Source: Bacteroides sp. CAG:530
Lineage (GTDB): Bacteria > Bacteroidota > Bacteroidia > Bacteroidales > Bacteroidaceae
Reading direction: 5' to 3'
DNA length: 64,000 nt
Assembly: GCA_000434735.1 (NCBI GenBank)
Contig: FR881190.1
Span: forward strand, 17,599-81,598
In this document: piece after piece, positions 25,285 to 34,118 of the stretch
Numbering within the stretch: the stretch's first letter is position 1
Layout: each line of letters opens with the position of its first letter
Program-made: the position numbers and the translations under genes
The notes under the pieces: model-generated
What the model was told of the DNA's origin: nothing
The model's database searches: none
The model's input: the letters and a program-made list of their open reading frames with translations, nothing else

Positions 25285-27258
25285 TTAAAGGTTATACAGT
25301 GTTTTAATGTCTTCTTCTATAAGGTATAAATTATCGGACTCTGAATAAGTGGTCCATTCGCTCCAAGAAAAAGCATCTGCATTATCGCGTGTAACTAGGG
25401 CTACTCTGTAGTTGAATACACGCTTTTCAGCGCTTTGTGTTTTTATAAGTGCGTTTAGGTTAGGTGTCATAATAACCTTTGCCTCTTCGCCTTTAATCAG
25501 GGCTACCTTCTCATCTACTCCGAGGTCGTTTTTTAGATGAACCCATACCGCAATGAGGTTAGGAAAGTCTGCCCACTCAAAGTTTGTTCCTACCTTTAGC
25601 ACCCATTTGTCTAAATCGTACACCGCGTCTTGATTATACTCGTTTACTATAGACTTAATGTCTTTATCAAGCAGACGAATATCATAAGGCTCGCAGGTCA
25701 GTTCGTTCCAATAGTCCTTGTCGATAAAGAATAGCGCCTGTTTCTTCTTCATGCTTGATATTTGCTCTTGCGTCAAAGAAACAATAATGTTTTCTCCGGG
25801 GTTAAGTGTAGCCGGCCAAGCGTTGGTGCAGCGCAAGTTTCTGTACACGTCGGTCACTTCATTCTTTTTCCAATGCCTAGCAGTCATTTCTACGCCGCCT
25901 ATTACCAAAGCATACTTACCCTGATTTGTAATCTTGGCTTGGTAGAAAGGCATCTTTATTTCCTTATCGGTATTTTCAAGAATGCTTACTTGTGTTTGGA
26001 AACCGGTAAGTTCCTGCAAGTCAAGTTTTACAGGAATAGGACCAATCTCACGCTTATTCTCACCTGTAAGACCTTCGTGCACCGTGAAAAACACATTTCC
26101 TATAACAATACCCTTTTGGGTAATCAGTTCATGGAACAGATTTATCAATCCATCAGTAGGCGAGCGCATGACGATAAAGAAGCTAGATTCTGGCGCAGCC
26201 TCTATTTTCTCATCGCAACTCAGAGCCTTAAAACCATCGGGACCATAAAGGCTGCCACCTTCCATTTCCGCTCCCCACTCAAAGCGGGCAGAATCATAAC
26301 CGGCATATCTCAGCTTAAAGTATTTCTTACCTTTTCTGTTTTGAAGAAACTGATAAGCTTCGCGCTTGGCACTTGGCAAGATGTGCGGGCCTATGCGGAA
26401 CCTGATTAGCGCATGGAAGCCACCGTTGGCACCTTCGCTTTCCAGACTGGTAGTCATTTCAGGAGCGTTTGTATCCATTGCTTTTACACGGTATTCTTGT
26501 GGGAGGAAGCAAATGGTATCATCGCGCATGGTATCCATGAAATAGATTGACTCATCATTAGGACCTATCAGCTTTTCCCAGCACAGAATGCCTTCTGCCT
26601 GTTTGAACATGGTGTCATAGTTGGTGCTTTCTTCTGTTACGGCTATAGGAATAGTTCCGTAGATAGTGCTTGTTATCGGATTGGGCTTGTATTCTGTGTT
26701 GCTGATGTTGGCTTGCATTTCTTCGCTACTCACATCTAGCCAACTTATCTTGGCTGTCCAAGAGATAGAAGCGCCTCCTTTGGTTATGACATCTTTCAGG
26801 GCTAAAAATATATCTGCACGATCTATCTGAATATCACCAATTAAATTTTGCTCTCTTCTGTCGTTAAGGACGTGTTTAAGTAACAAACGATGCGATTTGT
26901 CCGTCTCATCTTTGTATTCCAAATACAGTGATGCTTCGCATATCAACAAAGGCAACGCGTCTTTTGCATCGGTCTCCACTTTAAAACCATACGATAGTTT
27001 TATTCCATCTTTATTTCTGCTAAACACAAAGTCGATAGGATTGCCTGGACTGGCCAATCTACAAAACACAATCTTTGGCACTCCAACTTTTGTCTCGCAT
27101 TCATTATTAGACGCTTCAGATTTTCCATCGTTTTCTTTTTTGTTGTAGGCAGTCATCGTTTCAGTGTCAGAATACTGGCCAAGCAGTAGATTGACACATT
27201 TATAATATGCCATATCGTTTAGAAAATTCTGGAGTATGTCTTTAAAGCTTGTATTCAT
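25285..27258 (-). CDS. Paralogue C, divergent member with the family segment in its middle
   Basis: The 657-residue product differs from the other five. Residues 55-200 are an extra beta-rich part (VPKIVFCRLASPGNPIDFVFS, then ISWTAKISWLDVSSEEM). A segment at about 238-300 (IYFMDTMRDDTICFLPQEYR, then GGFHALIRFRIGPHILPSAKRE) resembles the N-terminal module of the others: acidic line, aromatic-x-LP, then a strand followed by a helix. Late parts read like Ig-type strands (VYDLDKWVLKVGTNFEWADF). No signal peptide. It lies 36 bp after gene B and 11 bp before gene D. The relation to the family is weaker than for A, B, D, E and F and should be tested. Confidence 0.6.
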   Translation of the reverse strand: MNTSFKDILQNFLNDMAYYKCVNLLLGQYSDTETMTAYNKKENDGKSEASNNECETKVGVPKIVFCRLASPGNPIDFVFSRNKDGIKLSYGFKVETDAKDALPLLICEASLYLEYKDETDKSHRLLLKHVLNDRREQNLIGDIQIDRADIFLALKDVITKGGASISWTAKISWLDVSSEEMQANISNTEYKPNPITSTIYGTIPIAVTEESTNYDTMFKQAEGILCWEKLIGPNDESIYFMDTMRDDTICFLPQEYRVKAMDTNAPEMTTSLESEGANGGFHALIRFRIGPHILPSAKREAYQFLQNRKGKKYFKLRYAGYDSARFEWGAEMEGGSLYGPDGFKALSCDEKIEAAPESSFFIVMRSPTDGLINLFHELITQKGIVIGNVFFTVHEGLTGENKREIGPIPVKLDLQELTGFQTQVSILENTDKEIKMPFYQAKITNQGKYALVIGGVEMTARHWKKNEVTDVYRNLRCTNAWPATLNPGENIIVSLTQEQISSMKKKQALFFIDKDYWNELTCEPYDIRLLDKDIKSIVNEYNQDAVYDLDKWVLKVGTNFEWADFPNLIAVWVHLKNDLGVDEKVALIKGEEAKVIMTPNLNALIKTQSAEKRVFNYRVALVTRDNADAFSWSEWTTYSESDNLYLIEEDIKTLYNL

Positions 27259-27294
27259 ATCACTCTGTTTTACATGATTTAAAATTAGTGCTGT

Positions 27295-30123
27295 TTATAA
27301 TTTGCTTTGTGGAGGTGCATCATTTGGTAATTCTACAATGTCTGAGTTTACTGTTACTTCGCCACTTGTGAATTCGTCACAACTACCTTTTTCTACATAT
27401 TTAACCTTAACTTTTGGCAGTATGGTAGAGTCTTTGATTTTCATAGGTATAGTCACATCATCGTGTGATTTTGCTGTGAATCTAATTCGGTTAGAAGAAT
27501 CTTCGTTATAATGATAATGAATGTTGTTTGCATCGTCATCATAACTTACATCTATGTAGGCCCTATACCACTTTTCCCAGTCTATAGACGACCCCTTAAT
27601 AGTTAGATTGATTTCTTTTTTTATCGGGGCTGGACTCGCTATATATTCCTTTTCATCATTCGATGATAAAGTAGACGATGTGTTACCTTTTGATGGTCTA
27701 ACTGCTACATCTTCTTTAGGTGGAATGGAACCAGGTATAATGATGTAATTTTTTGGGGCATCAATCTCATCACTTAGATATTCTCTACCTTCAGAGATGT
27801 AGTGCGCAGTGACTTTAGGGCGGATAGTAGTGTCTTTTACCGCTATTTTAACTTCATCTATAGTTTTGTTCTTTGTAAGTTTAATAGGATCTATGTCTTC
27901 GTCTGTATAGTGAATATTGTTGGTAGGATCGTCATATCTGAAAAATAGAATCACCTTATCCCATTTCTGCCAATCTAGACCTTCAGCGTCAAGTTCTATT
28001 TTTATTTTTTTCATGCCAAGTATGATGCTTTCATACTGTATGTTAGATTTTGGCGCCCAGGTTTTCTCTTTAGACCATCCCGATGATTTTCTCTCACTGT
28101 CGTTTACCAAATAATATTCGTACATAAAGCTGTAGCTTATAGGCAAGTCCTCTTTCAGACGTTTTTGCCAAATCCACTCGTCTGCCTCTTTAATCCAACC
28201 GCTGTTATCTTCTTCGCCTTGACTTCTGACTTTTACTCTGACACGGCTAATTGACTCTTGGAAATCAACGTCAAAATTAACTATGTACATTCCGGACAGG
28301 TTGTCGTTAATTGCCAAGTCTGTAATAGTGCTTTCTTTCACGTCTGTCCATTCTTCTGATCCGTCTTGATAATAATACCGTACGCGATAGGTGTAGATGC
28401 CGTTACCGTTGTACATGTAACAGTTCCATTGGTCGGATATGTTAGATGGTGTAAGCGTAATAAGTTTTGTGCCGCCTTTCTTTTCTGGGGCATCTTTATA
28501 CTTGAACTCAACGTCTATTTTGCTAATTTCATCCCATGCCACATCACCGGCTGAACAATTTACGCACAGGTTGCGAATATCTACGTAGGTAATGACTATA
28601 GGTTCATTATACCCCTTACTTTCTTTCGGTTCTGAATAATTGTCTCCCTGCTTGCCATAAACATCGTATCCGCGATATACAATCTTGGTTCTATAGTTGA
28701 ATTTGTCGATTAAATTACCAGCTTCATCGCGTGCCATCACCACATAGAAAATCTTAGAGTTTGAGTTCTCTGAGTCGAAAGTGAATGTTTCTTCTCTTGG
28801 ATTCTTTCCGTATGGATATTTCACCTTGACGTTTATCTGAAGAATATCCTTCTCAAAGTTGGCGGCATCTACAGTGATAGGAATGGTCATCTTTTGGAAA
28901 TACAGCTGTGATGCATCGCATTCTGTAACCAAATCTTTTATATCTACACCATCTAATATGAAATTAAGGTTACACTGAGGATTGTGCTCAAGTTCTACCT
29001 TTTCATTTTTTTCGATAGAGAAATTAAACGTAGAATGATCGGAGATAGTGATGTTATTCTTTAGCTCGTAATCCACATCATAGTTTCCTAATTTTTTCTC
29101 GTTGCCATCATTGTCATTGTTCTTTTCTACATCATGTGGGCTTCGTACATTATTGGGGTCTAATGGCTCTACTTTTTCAAACATTGAAGAGCATACTTCG
29201 TTTGATATACGTTTAGATAACGCTTCTATCACGAGGTTTTCATATTTTGTATTCTGTTCGTTATTTGTCAGATTCTCTATTTTTACTGTTATAAAGTCTC
29301 GGTTGTAAGAAGAATTTCTTGTGAGGTTATCTATAAATTCATGTGATACATATAGATTTACTCCATTAGAATAGACTGTTCCTATATGTTCTACATTTAC
29401 ACGCCCATAATATTTAGCATCTGTTCCTTTGTTATTATGTAGTAAGTCCTGAAGTAAATTATAAATCTTCATTTGATTAATACTTACCGAAGCCTTGAAC
29501 GATAAAACTGCATTATACATCAATTCATATCTTACGGTTACTCCTGAAGCCACATATTCATTTTTCTTATCTCTGGGTTTGAAGCTTTCATACAGAATTT
29601 GAGAGTCATAAGAACCGTAGTTCGCTGAAAAGATTGCATTACAGTTGCCGTTTAAATTGGGCTTGGCTTGACACATGGCTGTGCCGTCTAATGCAGAAAC
29701 TCCCACATAAAACATTACATTACCTTTTGTGAAATTCACTGGGCAAATCATAGCTTTTCCATAGCAGCTACCCTTGTAATTGGGGTAGTATTGTTCTTTA
29801 TCTTTTCGTATCTGTTCCGGGTTGGCAAAATTGTCTACTGCTTTCCGAATGGCCTCCAACTCTTCTTTTGTCAGATGCAAATCGACACCCATAATAAAAT
29901 GGCCTTGTTGAAATCTCTCTTCTTCTGTGTTGATACCACGAGCGAATATTGTATAATCAAATACCGGACGCTTTGTTATTCGGTCGAACTGAAGACGAGG
30001 AGTATTATTCAAGTAATAAAACTTGAACGGATCTTCATGGTCGCGAAATAGTTCAATGTGACCCAAATCAATGTTGCCTGTTGTATCAGTAAGCTTAGGA
30101 GCTTTAATTAAATGTGTAATCAT
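27295..30123 (-). CDS. Paralogue B, the longest member, with C-terminal tandem repeats
   Basis: The start at 30123 (MITHLIKAPKL) is chosen because it lies just downstream of gene A, while the longer frame would overlap A. The 942 residues carry the N-terminal module: IELFRDHEDPFKFYYLNNTP (23-42) and PRL (42-44), MGVDLHLTKEEL (78-89), KPNL (154-157), AIFSA (163-167), VRYEL (197-201). The C-terminal half holds several Ig-like repeats. The last two are clear tandem copies of about 90 residues, sharing DWQKW / DWEKW, a YDD..NNIHY line and KDTTIRPKV / KDSTILPKV. No signal peptide or membrane span. It begins 19 bp after gene A. Function unknown. Confidence 0.7.
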   Translation of the reverse strand: MITHLIKAPKLTDTTGNIDLGHIELFRDHEDPFKFYYLNNTPRLQFDRITKRPVFDYTIFARGINTEEERFQQGHFIMGVDLHLTKEELEAIRKAVDNFANPEQIRKDKEQYYPNYKGSCYGKAMICPVNFTKGNVMFYVGVSALDGTAMCQAKPNLNGNCNAIFSANYGSYDSQILYESFKPRDKKNEYVASGVTVRYELMYNAVLSFKASVSINQMKIYNLLQDLLHNNKGTDAKYYGRVNVEHIGTVYSNGVNLYVSHEFIDNLTRNSSYNRDFITVKIENLTNNEQNTKYENLVIEALSKRISNEVCSSMFEKVEPLDPNNVRSPHDVEKNNDNDGNEKKLGNYDVDYELKNNITISDHSTFNFSIEKNEKVELEHNPQCNLNFILDGVDIKDLVTECDASQLYFQKMTIPITVDAANFEKDILQINVKVKYPYGKNPREETFTFDSENSNSKIFYVVMARDEAGNLIDKFNYRTKIVYRGYDVYGKQGDNYSEPKESKGYNEPIVITYVDIRNLCVNCSAGDVAWDEISKIDVEFKYKDAPEKKGGTKLITLTPSNISDQWNCYMYNGNGIYTYRVRYYYQDGSEEWTDVKESTITDLAINDNLSGMYIVNFDVDFQESISRVRVKVRSQGEEDNSGWIKEADEWIWQKRLKEDLPISYSFMYEYYLVNDSERKSSGWSKEKTWAPKSNIQYESIILGMKKIKIELDAEGLDWQKWDKVILFFRYDDPTNNIHYTDEDIDPIKLTKNKTIDEVKIAVKDTTIRPKVTAHYISEGREYLSDEIDAPKNYIIIPGSIPPKEDVAVRPSKGNTSSTLSSNDEKEYIASPAPIKKEINLTIKGSSIDWEKWYRAYIDVSYDDDANNIHYHYNEDSSNRIRFTAKSHDDVTIPMKIKDSTILPKVKVKYVEKGSCDEFTSGEVTVNSDIVELPNDAPPQSKL

Positions 30124-30142
30124 ACTGGTAAAATTTAAGAAG

Positions 30143-32707
30143 TTAAACATCGAGAAGGAATTCTGCAGCGTCAAGAGCTATTCGTTCTTTTTTAATCATC
30201 TTTTTATTTATATTTATATCCTTTTCGTCTGCTGTATTGTTCAAGGTAACATTTATGTCTTCTACCTGAACATAAGAGTTAGGATCTGAGTCGTTATTCA
30301 CTACCAAGTACCGATAGGGGTGTTTCTTTGTCAGCCTACCTAATGAAATAGGAGGATTGTTTTTATACTTGAATTTCAAATCGATAGATCGAATCAAGTC
30401 AAAAGAATCTTCTTCGTCTATGGTGCTTATTTTTATGAAACCATAGAGTGGGTCGTTGACAAGGAATTCGCCTGCTTTCACATTTTTTGTGGTGATTGTA
30501 AGGCTTCTGCTAGAGGCTGGGATTTGATCATTAAAGCTATAAAGAACCTGTGCATCATAATTTTCATTAGGATTTAGCAGAATAACATGGTCTATGGCTT
30601 CCTCTATCTTTTCATTATATATGCGCTGGCTTTGTTCTCCGGTGGCAGTCTTGTTGTATAACGAGAAGATGACAGAATTAAACATGTTCAAATCTAATGC
30701 GGCTATCTGTATTTGCAATGGCTTGACAATCTTCAAGAAGTCGGCATGCGAAATGCTGACCGATTTTTCTGAAGTCTCTTTGTTTGGTATAGTAAAAATA
30801 GCGTCTGTTTTGTTGAAACCAATGAGATGAGAATTGTCGAAGACAAAGTGTACAGTATAATTCAGTTTTTCGCCTACTGCGTTTTTAACGCCATAATTCT
30901 CCGAATAGAAATTAAACGTGAAATACGGATTATCTTTTGTTAGAGAGAATTGTATGCCCGAAGTGTCCGGATGGCTTACATCTACCTCGATTGACTTTAA
31001 GTGGTATTTATCGAAGTTTATTCCGTTGGCTTGGAACATTACTTCGTGCTGACGGAATTCTTCTGAGCCCAACTTTAACAGATGAACCTGTTTGTTATAG
31101 TCTATGCCATCAAGCATAACCATGCCACACGGGTGGATAATCTGGTTAACGGCAAAACGCTTGTCGAAGGTGTAAGTGCGTTCTTTATCGTCTTTAACTT
31201 TTTGCTTTTTAAAGGCATAGGCAAGTTTTGCATTCAAGTTCCAGGTTATTGCAGAAGCCTTTCTTCTTTCAACCTTGGTAGGTTCTTTAGGCTCTTCTTT
31301 GGCCTCTTCTTTTGATTCAGTATCAGGCTTTTCGTCTTTATCTTTTTTGTTTTCTTCGTCTTTTTCAGCTTCCTTTTCTATCTCTTCTTCATTTTCAGCC
31401 TTGGCATTCTCGTTCTTTTCCTTTTCTATAGATTCATTCTTAGATTTTTTATCCGCGTCTTCTTTCTTAAATAGACTTGCTAATTTGCTTATTCCATTTT
31501 TAGCTGATGTAATAAGATCAGCTTTTTCCGTCGAAGCGGTTTGAGCTTTACTTTCCTGACTCTTGGTTTCAGAAGATTCGCTTTCTTCAGAGTCTGGCTT
31601 TTCTCCATCGTCTGGCTTCTCATTACCGGATGTAGAATCTGTACTTTCTGAGTCTTTTTTCAATGCGCTATACGATTCGTAAGGAATAGGTACAGGCGTG
31701 AATAGTTCTGCTGATAAAAGTCTTTTTACCAACTCCATTCCTGTAGGGTCATTCGGTCCTAAGATACTATCTTCACCATCTTTGTAATTGGTTTGTTTTA
31801 TAATTATAGAACCATTATTTGTCAATTCCCGGAGCATGACGTCTACATCGGCATCGGCTATTACTTTTATATTATATCCGTCGCCATCTTCTTTTTGGTC
31901 GGAGTCTGTTTTATTATCCTTATTAGAAAAATTAAACTCGCTATCAAACTTAAATTTATGGTTCTTATATTCATCTACAGCGTTAAAGTTAACCGTAATC
32001 TCTACATTATGCGCAGGTTCTACACCTTTGTACGTCAGGTCATACATTACTGCAAGCTGAGAGCTATTTTTAGCGTCTGATACGTTTTCTCCTGTAAGTT
32101 TATTCTTTAGTAGTTTGTGAATTATTTCAGCTTCAATAGCCCCTAATTTTACAGAGAAAACCGCATTCTCTTTGTCATACAATGAAGGTTTATGCGATCC
32201 TACGACTCTAATTTTAGCATTCTGCCCATCATCTTTTCCATCATTGCCTAATATGATAAGTCTTACCTCACCTTCATTAAATTGTACAGGCGTAATAATT
32301 ATATCTTCTCCGGTTACAATTGGTTTCTGTAGATTTTTTTGATTAGTGATATATTTATCTATTTCCTTCGGGTCGGTAATATTTTTTTCTTTTAATTCCT
32401 GCAATAATTTTTCGTTTTGATAGTTCTTTATCAACTCTTCTTTGAAATTCTTAAGAGTGTCATCATCGGGATTCTTTAATTCAACTTCCAGAGTCAAGTA
32501 GCCTCCCTTTAAATTTTCATTTTCGCTAGTGGGGTTTTTCTTTCCTTCGGCTGTATTGAAATCATGATAGGCTACAAAATCAAACTTTTTTCCGCCTTCA
32601 GACAGTAAGACTTCACTTTTTGGAAGATAGTAATATTTTCTTGTGTCATTTAAATCTCGGAACAGAGTAAAACCATTTATCTGGATGGGGTGTTCTGTAG
32701 ATAACAT
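30143..32707 (-). CDS. Paralogue A, first gene of the operon, with a long charged linker
   Basis: The 854-residue product opens the operon. It has the module FTLFRDLNDTRKYYYLP (13-29), GGYLTLEVELKNPDDDTLK (68-86), KPSL (173-176), AVFSV (182-186) and LAVMYDL (218-224). Residues 350-483 are an extremely charged, low-complexity linker rich in Lys, Glu, Asp and Ser (for example KEKNENAKAENEEEIEKEAE), probably disordered or coiled coil. After it the protein returns to beta-rich domains. No signal peptide is present. The gene lies 256 nt downstream of the predicted transcription start. The linker divides the protein into two arms, which suggests a connecting or assembly role; this is inference. Confidence 0.7.
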   Translation of the reverse strand: MLSTEHPIQINGFTLFRDLNDTRKYYYLPKSEVLLSEGGKKFDFVAYHDFNTAEGKKNPTSENENLKGGYLTLEVELKNPDDDTLKNFKEELIKNYQNEKLLQELKEKNITDPKEIDKYITNQKNLQKPIVTGEDIIITPVQFNEGEVRLIILGNDGKDDGQNAKIRVVGSHKPSLYDKENAVFSVKLGAIEAEIIHKLLKNKLTGENVSDAKNSSQLAVMYDLTYKGVEPAHNVEITVNFNAVDEYKNHKFKFDSEFNFSNKDNKTDSDQKEDGDGYNIKVIADADVDVMLRELTNNGSIIIKQTNYKDGEDSILGPNDPTGMELVKRLLSAELFTPVPIPYESYSALKKDSESTDSTSGNEKPDDGEKPDSEESESSETKSQESKAQTASTEKADLITSAKNGISKLASLFKKEDADKKSKNESIEKEKNENAKAENEEEIEKEAEKDEENKKDKDEKPDTESKEEAKEEPKEPTKVERRKASAITWNLNAKLAYAFKKQKVKDDKERTYTFDKRFAVNQIIHPCGMVMLDGIDYNKQVHLLKLGSEEFRQHEVMFQANGINFDKYHLKSIEVDVSHPDTSGIQFSLTKDNPYFTFNFYSENYGVKNAVGEKLNYTVHFVFDNSHLIGFNKTDAIFTIPNKETSEKSVSISHADFLKIVKPLQIQIAALDLNMFNSVIFSLYNKTATGEQSQRIYNEKIEEAIDHVILLNPNENYDAQVLYSFNDQIPASSRSLTITTKNVKAGEFLVNDPLYGFIKISTIDEEDSFDLIRSIDLKFKYKNNPPISLGRLTKKHPYRYLVVNNDSDPNSYVQVEDINVTLNNTADEKDININKKMIKKERIALDAAEFLLDV

Positions 32708-32963
32708 AATGAAATAAGATTTAAGTTAATAGATATAGTACAATTAAGTATCATGCCATGTAAAGAAATGGCAATAACCGCTAATAGTTAGAATACACTT
32801 CACTTTATGGTGAATTATGATTCTACAAAAAGAATAAAGTTTTCTCCTATAGTTATAGTAATCTCTTAAAGGAGTCTGCTTAAGCACACGTTCAAATCTA
32901 AAGAGATATGATTCGTATTAGTGTAAAAGCTAAATAAAATGTCTAATAAATGTAATCTCTTAA
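32708..32963 (-). promoter_or_regulatory. 256-nt leader of the six-gene operon
   Basis: No gene is visible. On the transcript a 12-nt word (TTAAGAGATTAC) occurs at the very start (32952-32963) and again at 32858-32869. The complementary ATCTCTTT lies between them (32900-32907), so either copy could pair with it, in mutually exclusive hairpins. A TTCAC/GTGAA hairpin lies near 32810. It resembles no riboswitch I know. Confidence 0.45.
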
Positions 32964-32968
32964 TATCG

Positions 32969-32998
32969 CAAAGGTAGTAATTTAGATTTATTGGACAA
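32969..32998 (-). promoter_or_regulatory. Promoter of the six-gene operon
   Basis: On the minus strand TTG (complement of 32996-32998) and TACCTTTG (32969-32976) are separated by 19 bp, a textbook Bacteroidetes promoter. It puts the transcription start near 32963. Confidence 0.8.
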
Positions 32999-33253
32999 GT
33001 TTTTGAAAGGGAAACAGACGAAAATATGTTTTTAATCAGATAATCAATGAAATATTGTTGTCGGTGTGGTAGGAAGACTTAAACCGGTGAAAACGACCAT
33101 AGATTAGTACAAATATGAAAAGATGTAATATGCTTTTACTAAGACAAAGTGATGTAACGTTTTCTACAGCACGATTTAGGTTGTATTTTATTCTAAAAAA
33201 TCGGCTTCAGAAGCCTTCTGGATGGGGTTAAAAATTATATGCGAATTGTAAAT
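32999..33253. other. Intergenic stretch, nothing recognised
   Basis: This is the remainder of a 666-bp space between the operon and engB. It is AT-rich, with a small GGCTTCAGAAGCC palindrome near 33202. No frame of useful length or RNA signature is seen. Confidence 0.4.
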
Positions 33254-33336
33254 AAAAGAATGCAATGAAATAAAAAAAGAATGTGAACGGTTAAGTGAAA
33301 GAATGCGAGTAGTTGATTGATTACTCGCATTCTTTT
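33254..33336. repeat. Cluster of GAATGC-type words
   Basis: AAAAGAATGCAATG (33254), AAAGAATGTGAAC (33276) and AAAGAATGCGAGTA (33298), with the inverted copy TACTCGCATTCTTT (33322), form a short repeat cluster. The first word is identical to one at 6452, in the other repeat cluster. Confidence 0.5.
33298..33336. terminator. Terminator downstream of engB
   Basis: A 14-bp perfect stem (AAAGAATGCGAGTA with its complement) around a 10-base loop, 38 bp after the engB stop. T-rich on both sides. Confidence 0.75.
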
Positions 33337-33373
33337 ATTCGTTCTTTTTAGAGTTTTTTTATGTGTGTAAATC

Positions 33374-33985
33374 TTACTCTTTCTCCGCTTTGAGCGATTT
33401 GTTTATTGAGTCTATGTAGTCTAAGATTTCATCTCGTCCGGTACCTTTTTCAGATGAAGAAACAAAATACGGAGGAAGCTCTTCCCACTGCTCTCTCAGC
33501 GTGTTAAGGTAGAATTCCACGTTTTGCTTGGTCTTGTTAATAGTCTGCTTGTCGGCCTTAGTAAAGATAATGCCGAACGGAACACCGTTTTCGCCAAGCC
33601 ATTCCATAAATTCCAAGTCTATTTTCTGAGGCTTCAAACGGCTGTCTACCAATACGAAAAGACACGTCATCTCTTCTCTCTCAAGTACGTAGTACTCGAT
33701 GAGTTTCTGAATCTTCTCCATCATTTTCTTTCCGCGCTGCGCATAGCCGTATCCCGGAAGGTCTACCAAATGCCACTGCTTATTGATAAGGAAGTGATTG
33801 ATAAGCAACGTTTTACCCGGAGTGGATGATGTCATCGCCAGTTTTGAGTTCTTGGTCAACATGTTGATGAGGCTCGATTTGCCCACGTTAGAGCGTCCGA
33901 TGAAAGCATATTCCGGCAAATCGGATTTCGGACACATGTCGGCTCTTGAGTTACTGATTACAAATTCTGCGCTGGTTATTTCCAT
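33374..33985 (-). CDS. engB: Ribosome biogenesis GTPase EngB (YsxC/YihA)
   Basis: EngB is an essential small GTPase needed for maturation of the 50S ribosomal subunit. The 203 residues match the family length and show the G-motifs in order: G1 GRSNVGKS (30-37), the G2 region with STPGKT, G3 DLPGYGYAQ, G4 TKADK and G5 SSSEKGTG. It is cytoplasmic. Its own promoter lies in the divergent space shared with the mannose-1-phosphate guanylyltransferase gene. Confidence 0.97.
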   Translation of the reverse strand: MEITSAEFVISNSRADMCPKSDLPEYAFIGRSNVGKSSLINMLTKNSKLAMTSSTPGKTLLINHFLINKQWHLVDLPGYGYAQRGKKMMEKIQKLIEYYVLEREEMTCLFVLVDSRLKPQKIDLEFMEWLGENGVPFGIIFTKADKQTINKTKQNVEFYLNTLREQWEELPPYFVSSSEKGTGRDEILDYIDSINKSLKAEKE

Positions 33986-34006
33986 AAAATGATGTTTTTG
34001 AGTTTA

Positions 34007-34036
34007 CAAAGATAGAGTAAGTGAATTAAATCTCAA
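34007..34036 (-). promoter_or_regulatory. Promoter of engB
   Basis: Minus-strand TATCTTTG (34007-34014) and TTG (complement of 34034-34036) with a 19-bp spacer. Confidence 0.75.
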
Positions 34037-34042
34037 AATAAG

Positions 34043-34074
34043 TTGACTTTGATTTGATTAATTCATTATATTTG
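34043..34074 (+). promoter_or_regulatory. Promoter of the mannose-1-phosphate guanylyltransferase gene
   Basis: TTG at 34043-34045 and TATATTTG at 34067-34074 with a 21-bp spacer. It partly interleaves with the divergent engB promoter. Confidence 0.65.
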
Positions 34075-34118
34075 CAAATATATGCTAATCAGAAAATAAA
34101 AAACAGAATAAAATAGAC

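Noticed and set aside
25762..26409. 215-codon plus-strand frame opposite paralogue C
   Set aside because: Shadow frame inside a long convincing gene; no promoter and no protein-like pattern.
30124..30174. Upstream extension of paralogue B into paralogue A
   Set aside because: It overlaps the coding end of A, and the ATG at 30123 gives the N-terminal layout seen in the paralogues.
31275..31544. Serine- and phenylalanine-rich plus-strand frame opposite paralogue A
   Set aside because: It is simply the antisense of the Lys/Glu-rich linker, which automatically reads as Phe, Leu and Ser.
32858..32963. Repeated words around the six-gene operon promoter as an invertible promoter
   Set aside because: The long copies are direct, not inverted, and do not flank the promoter, so inversion would not be possible.
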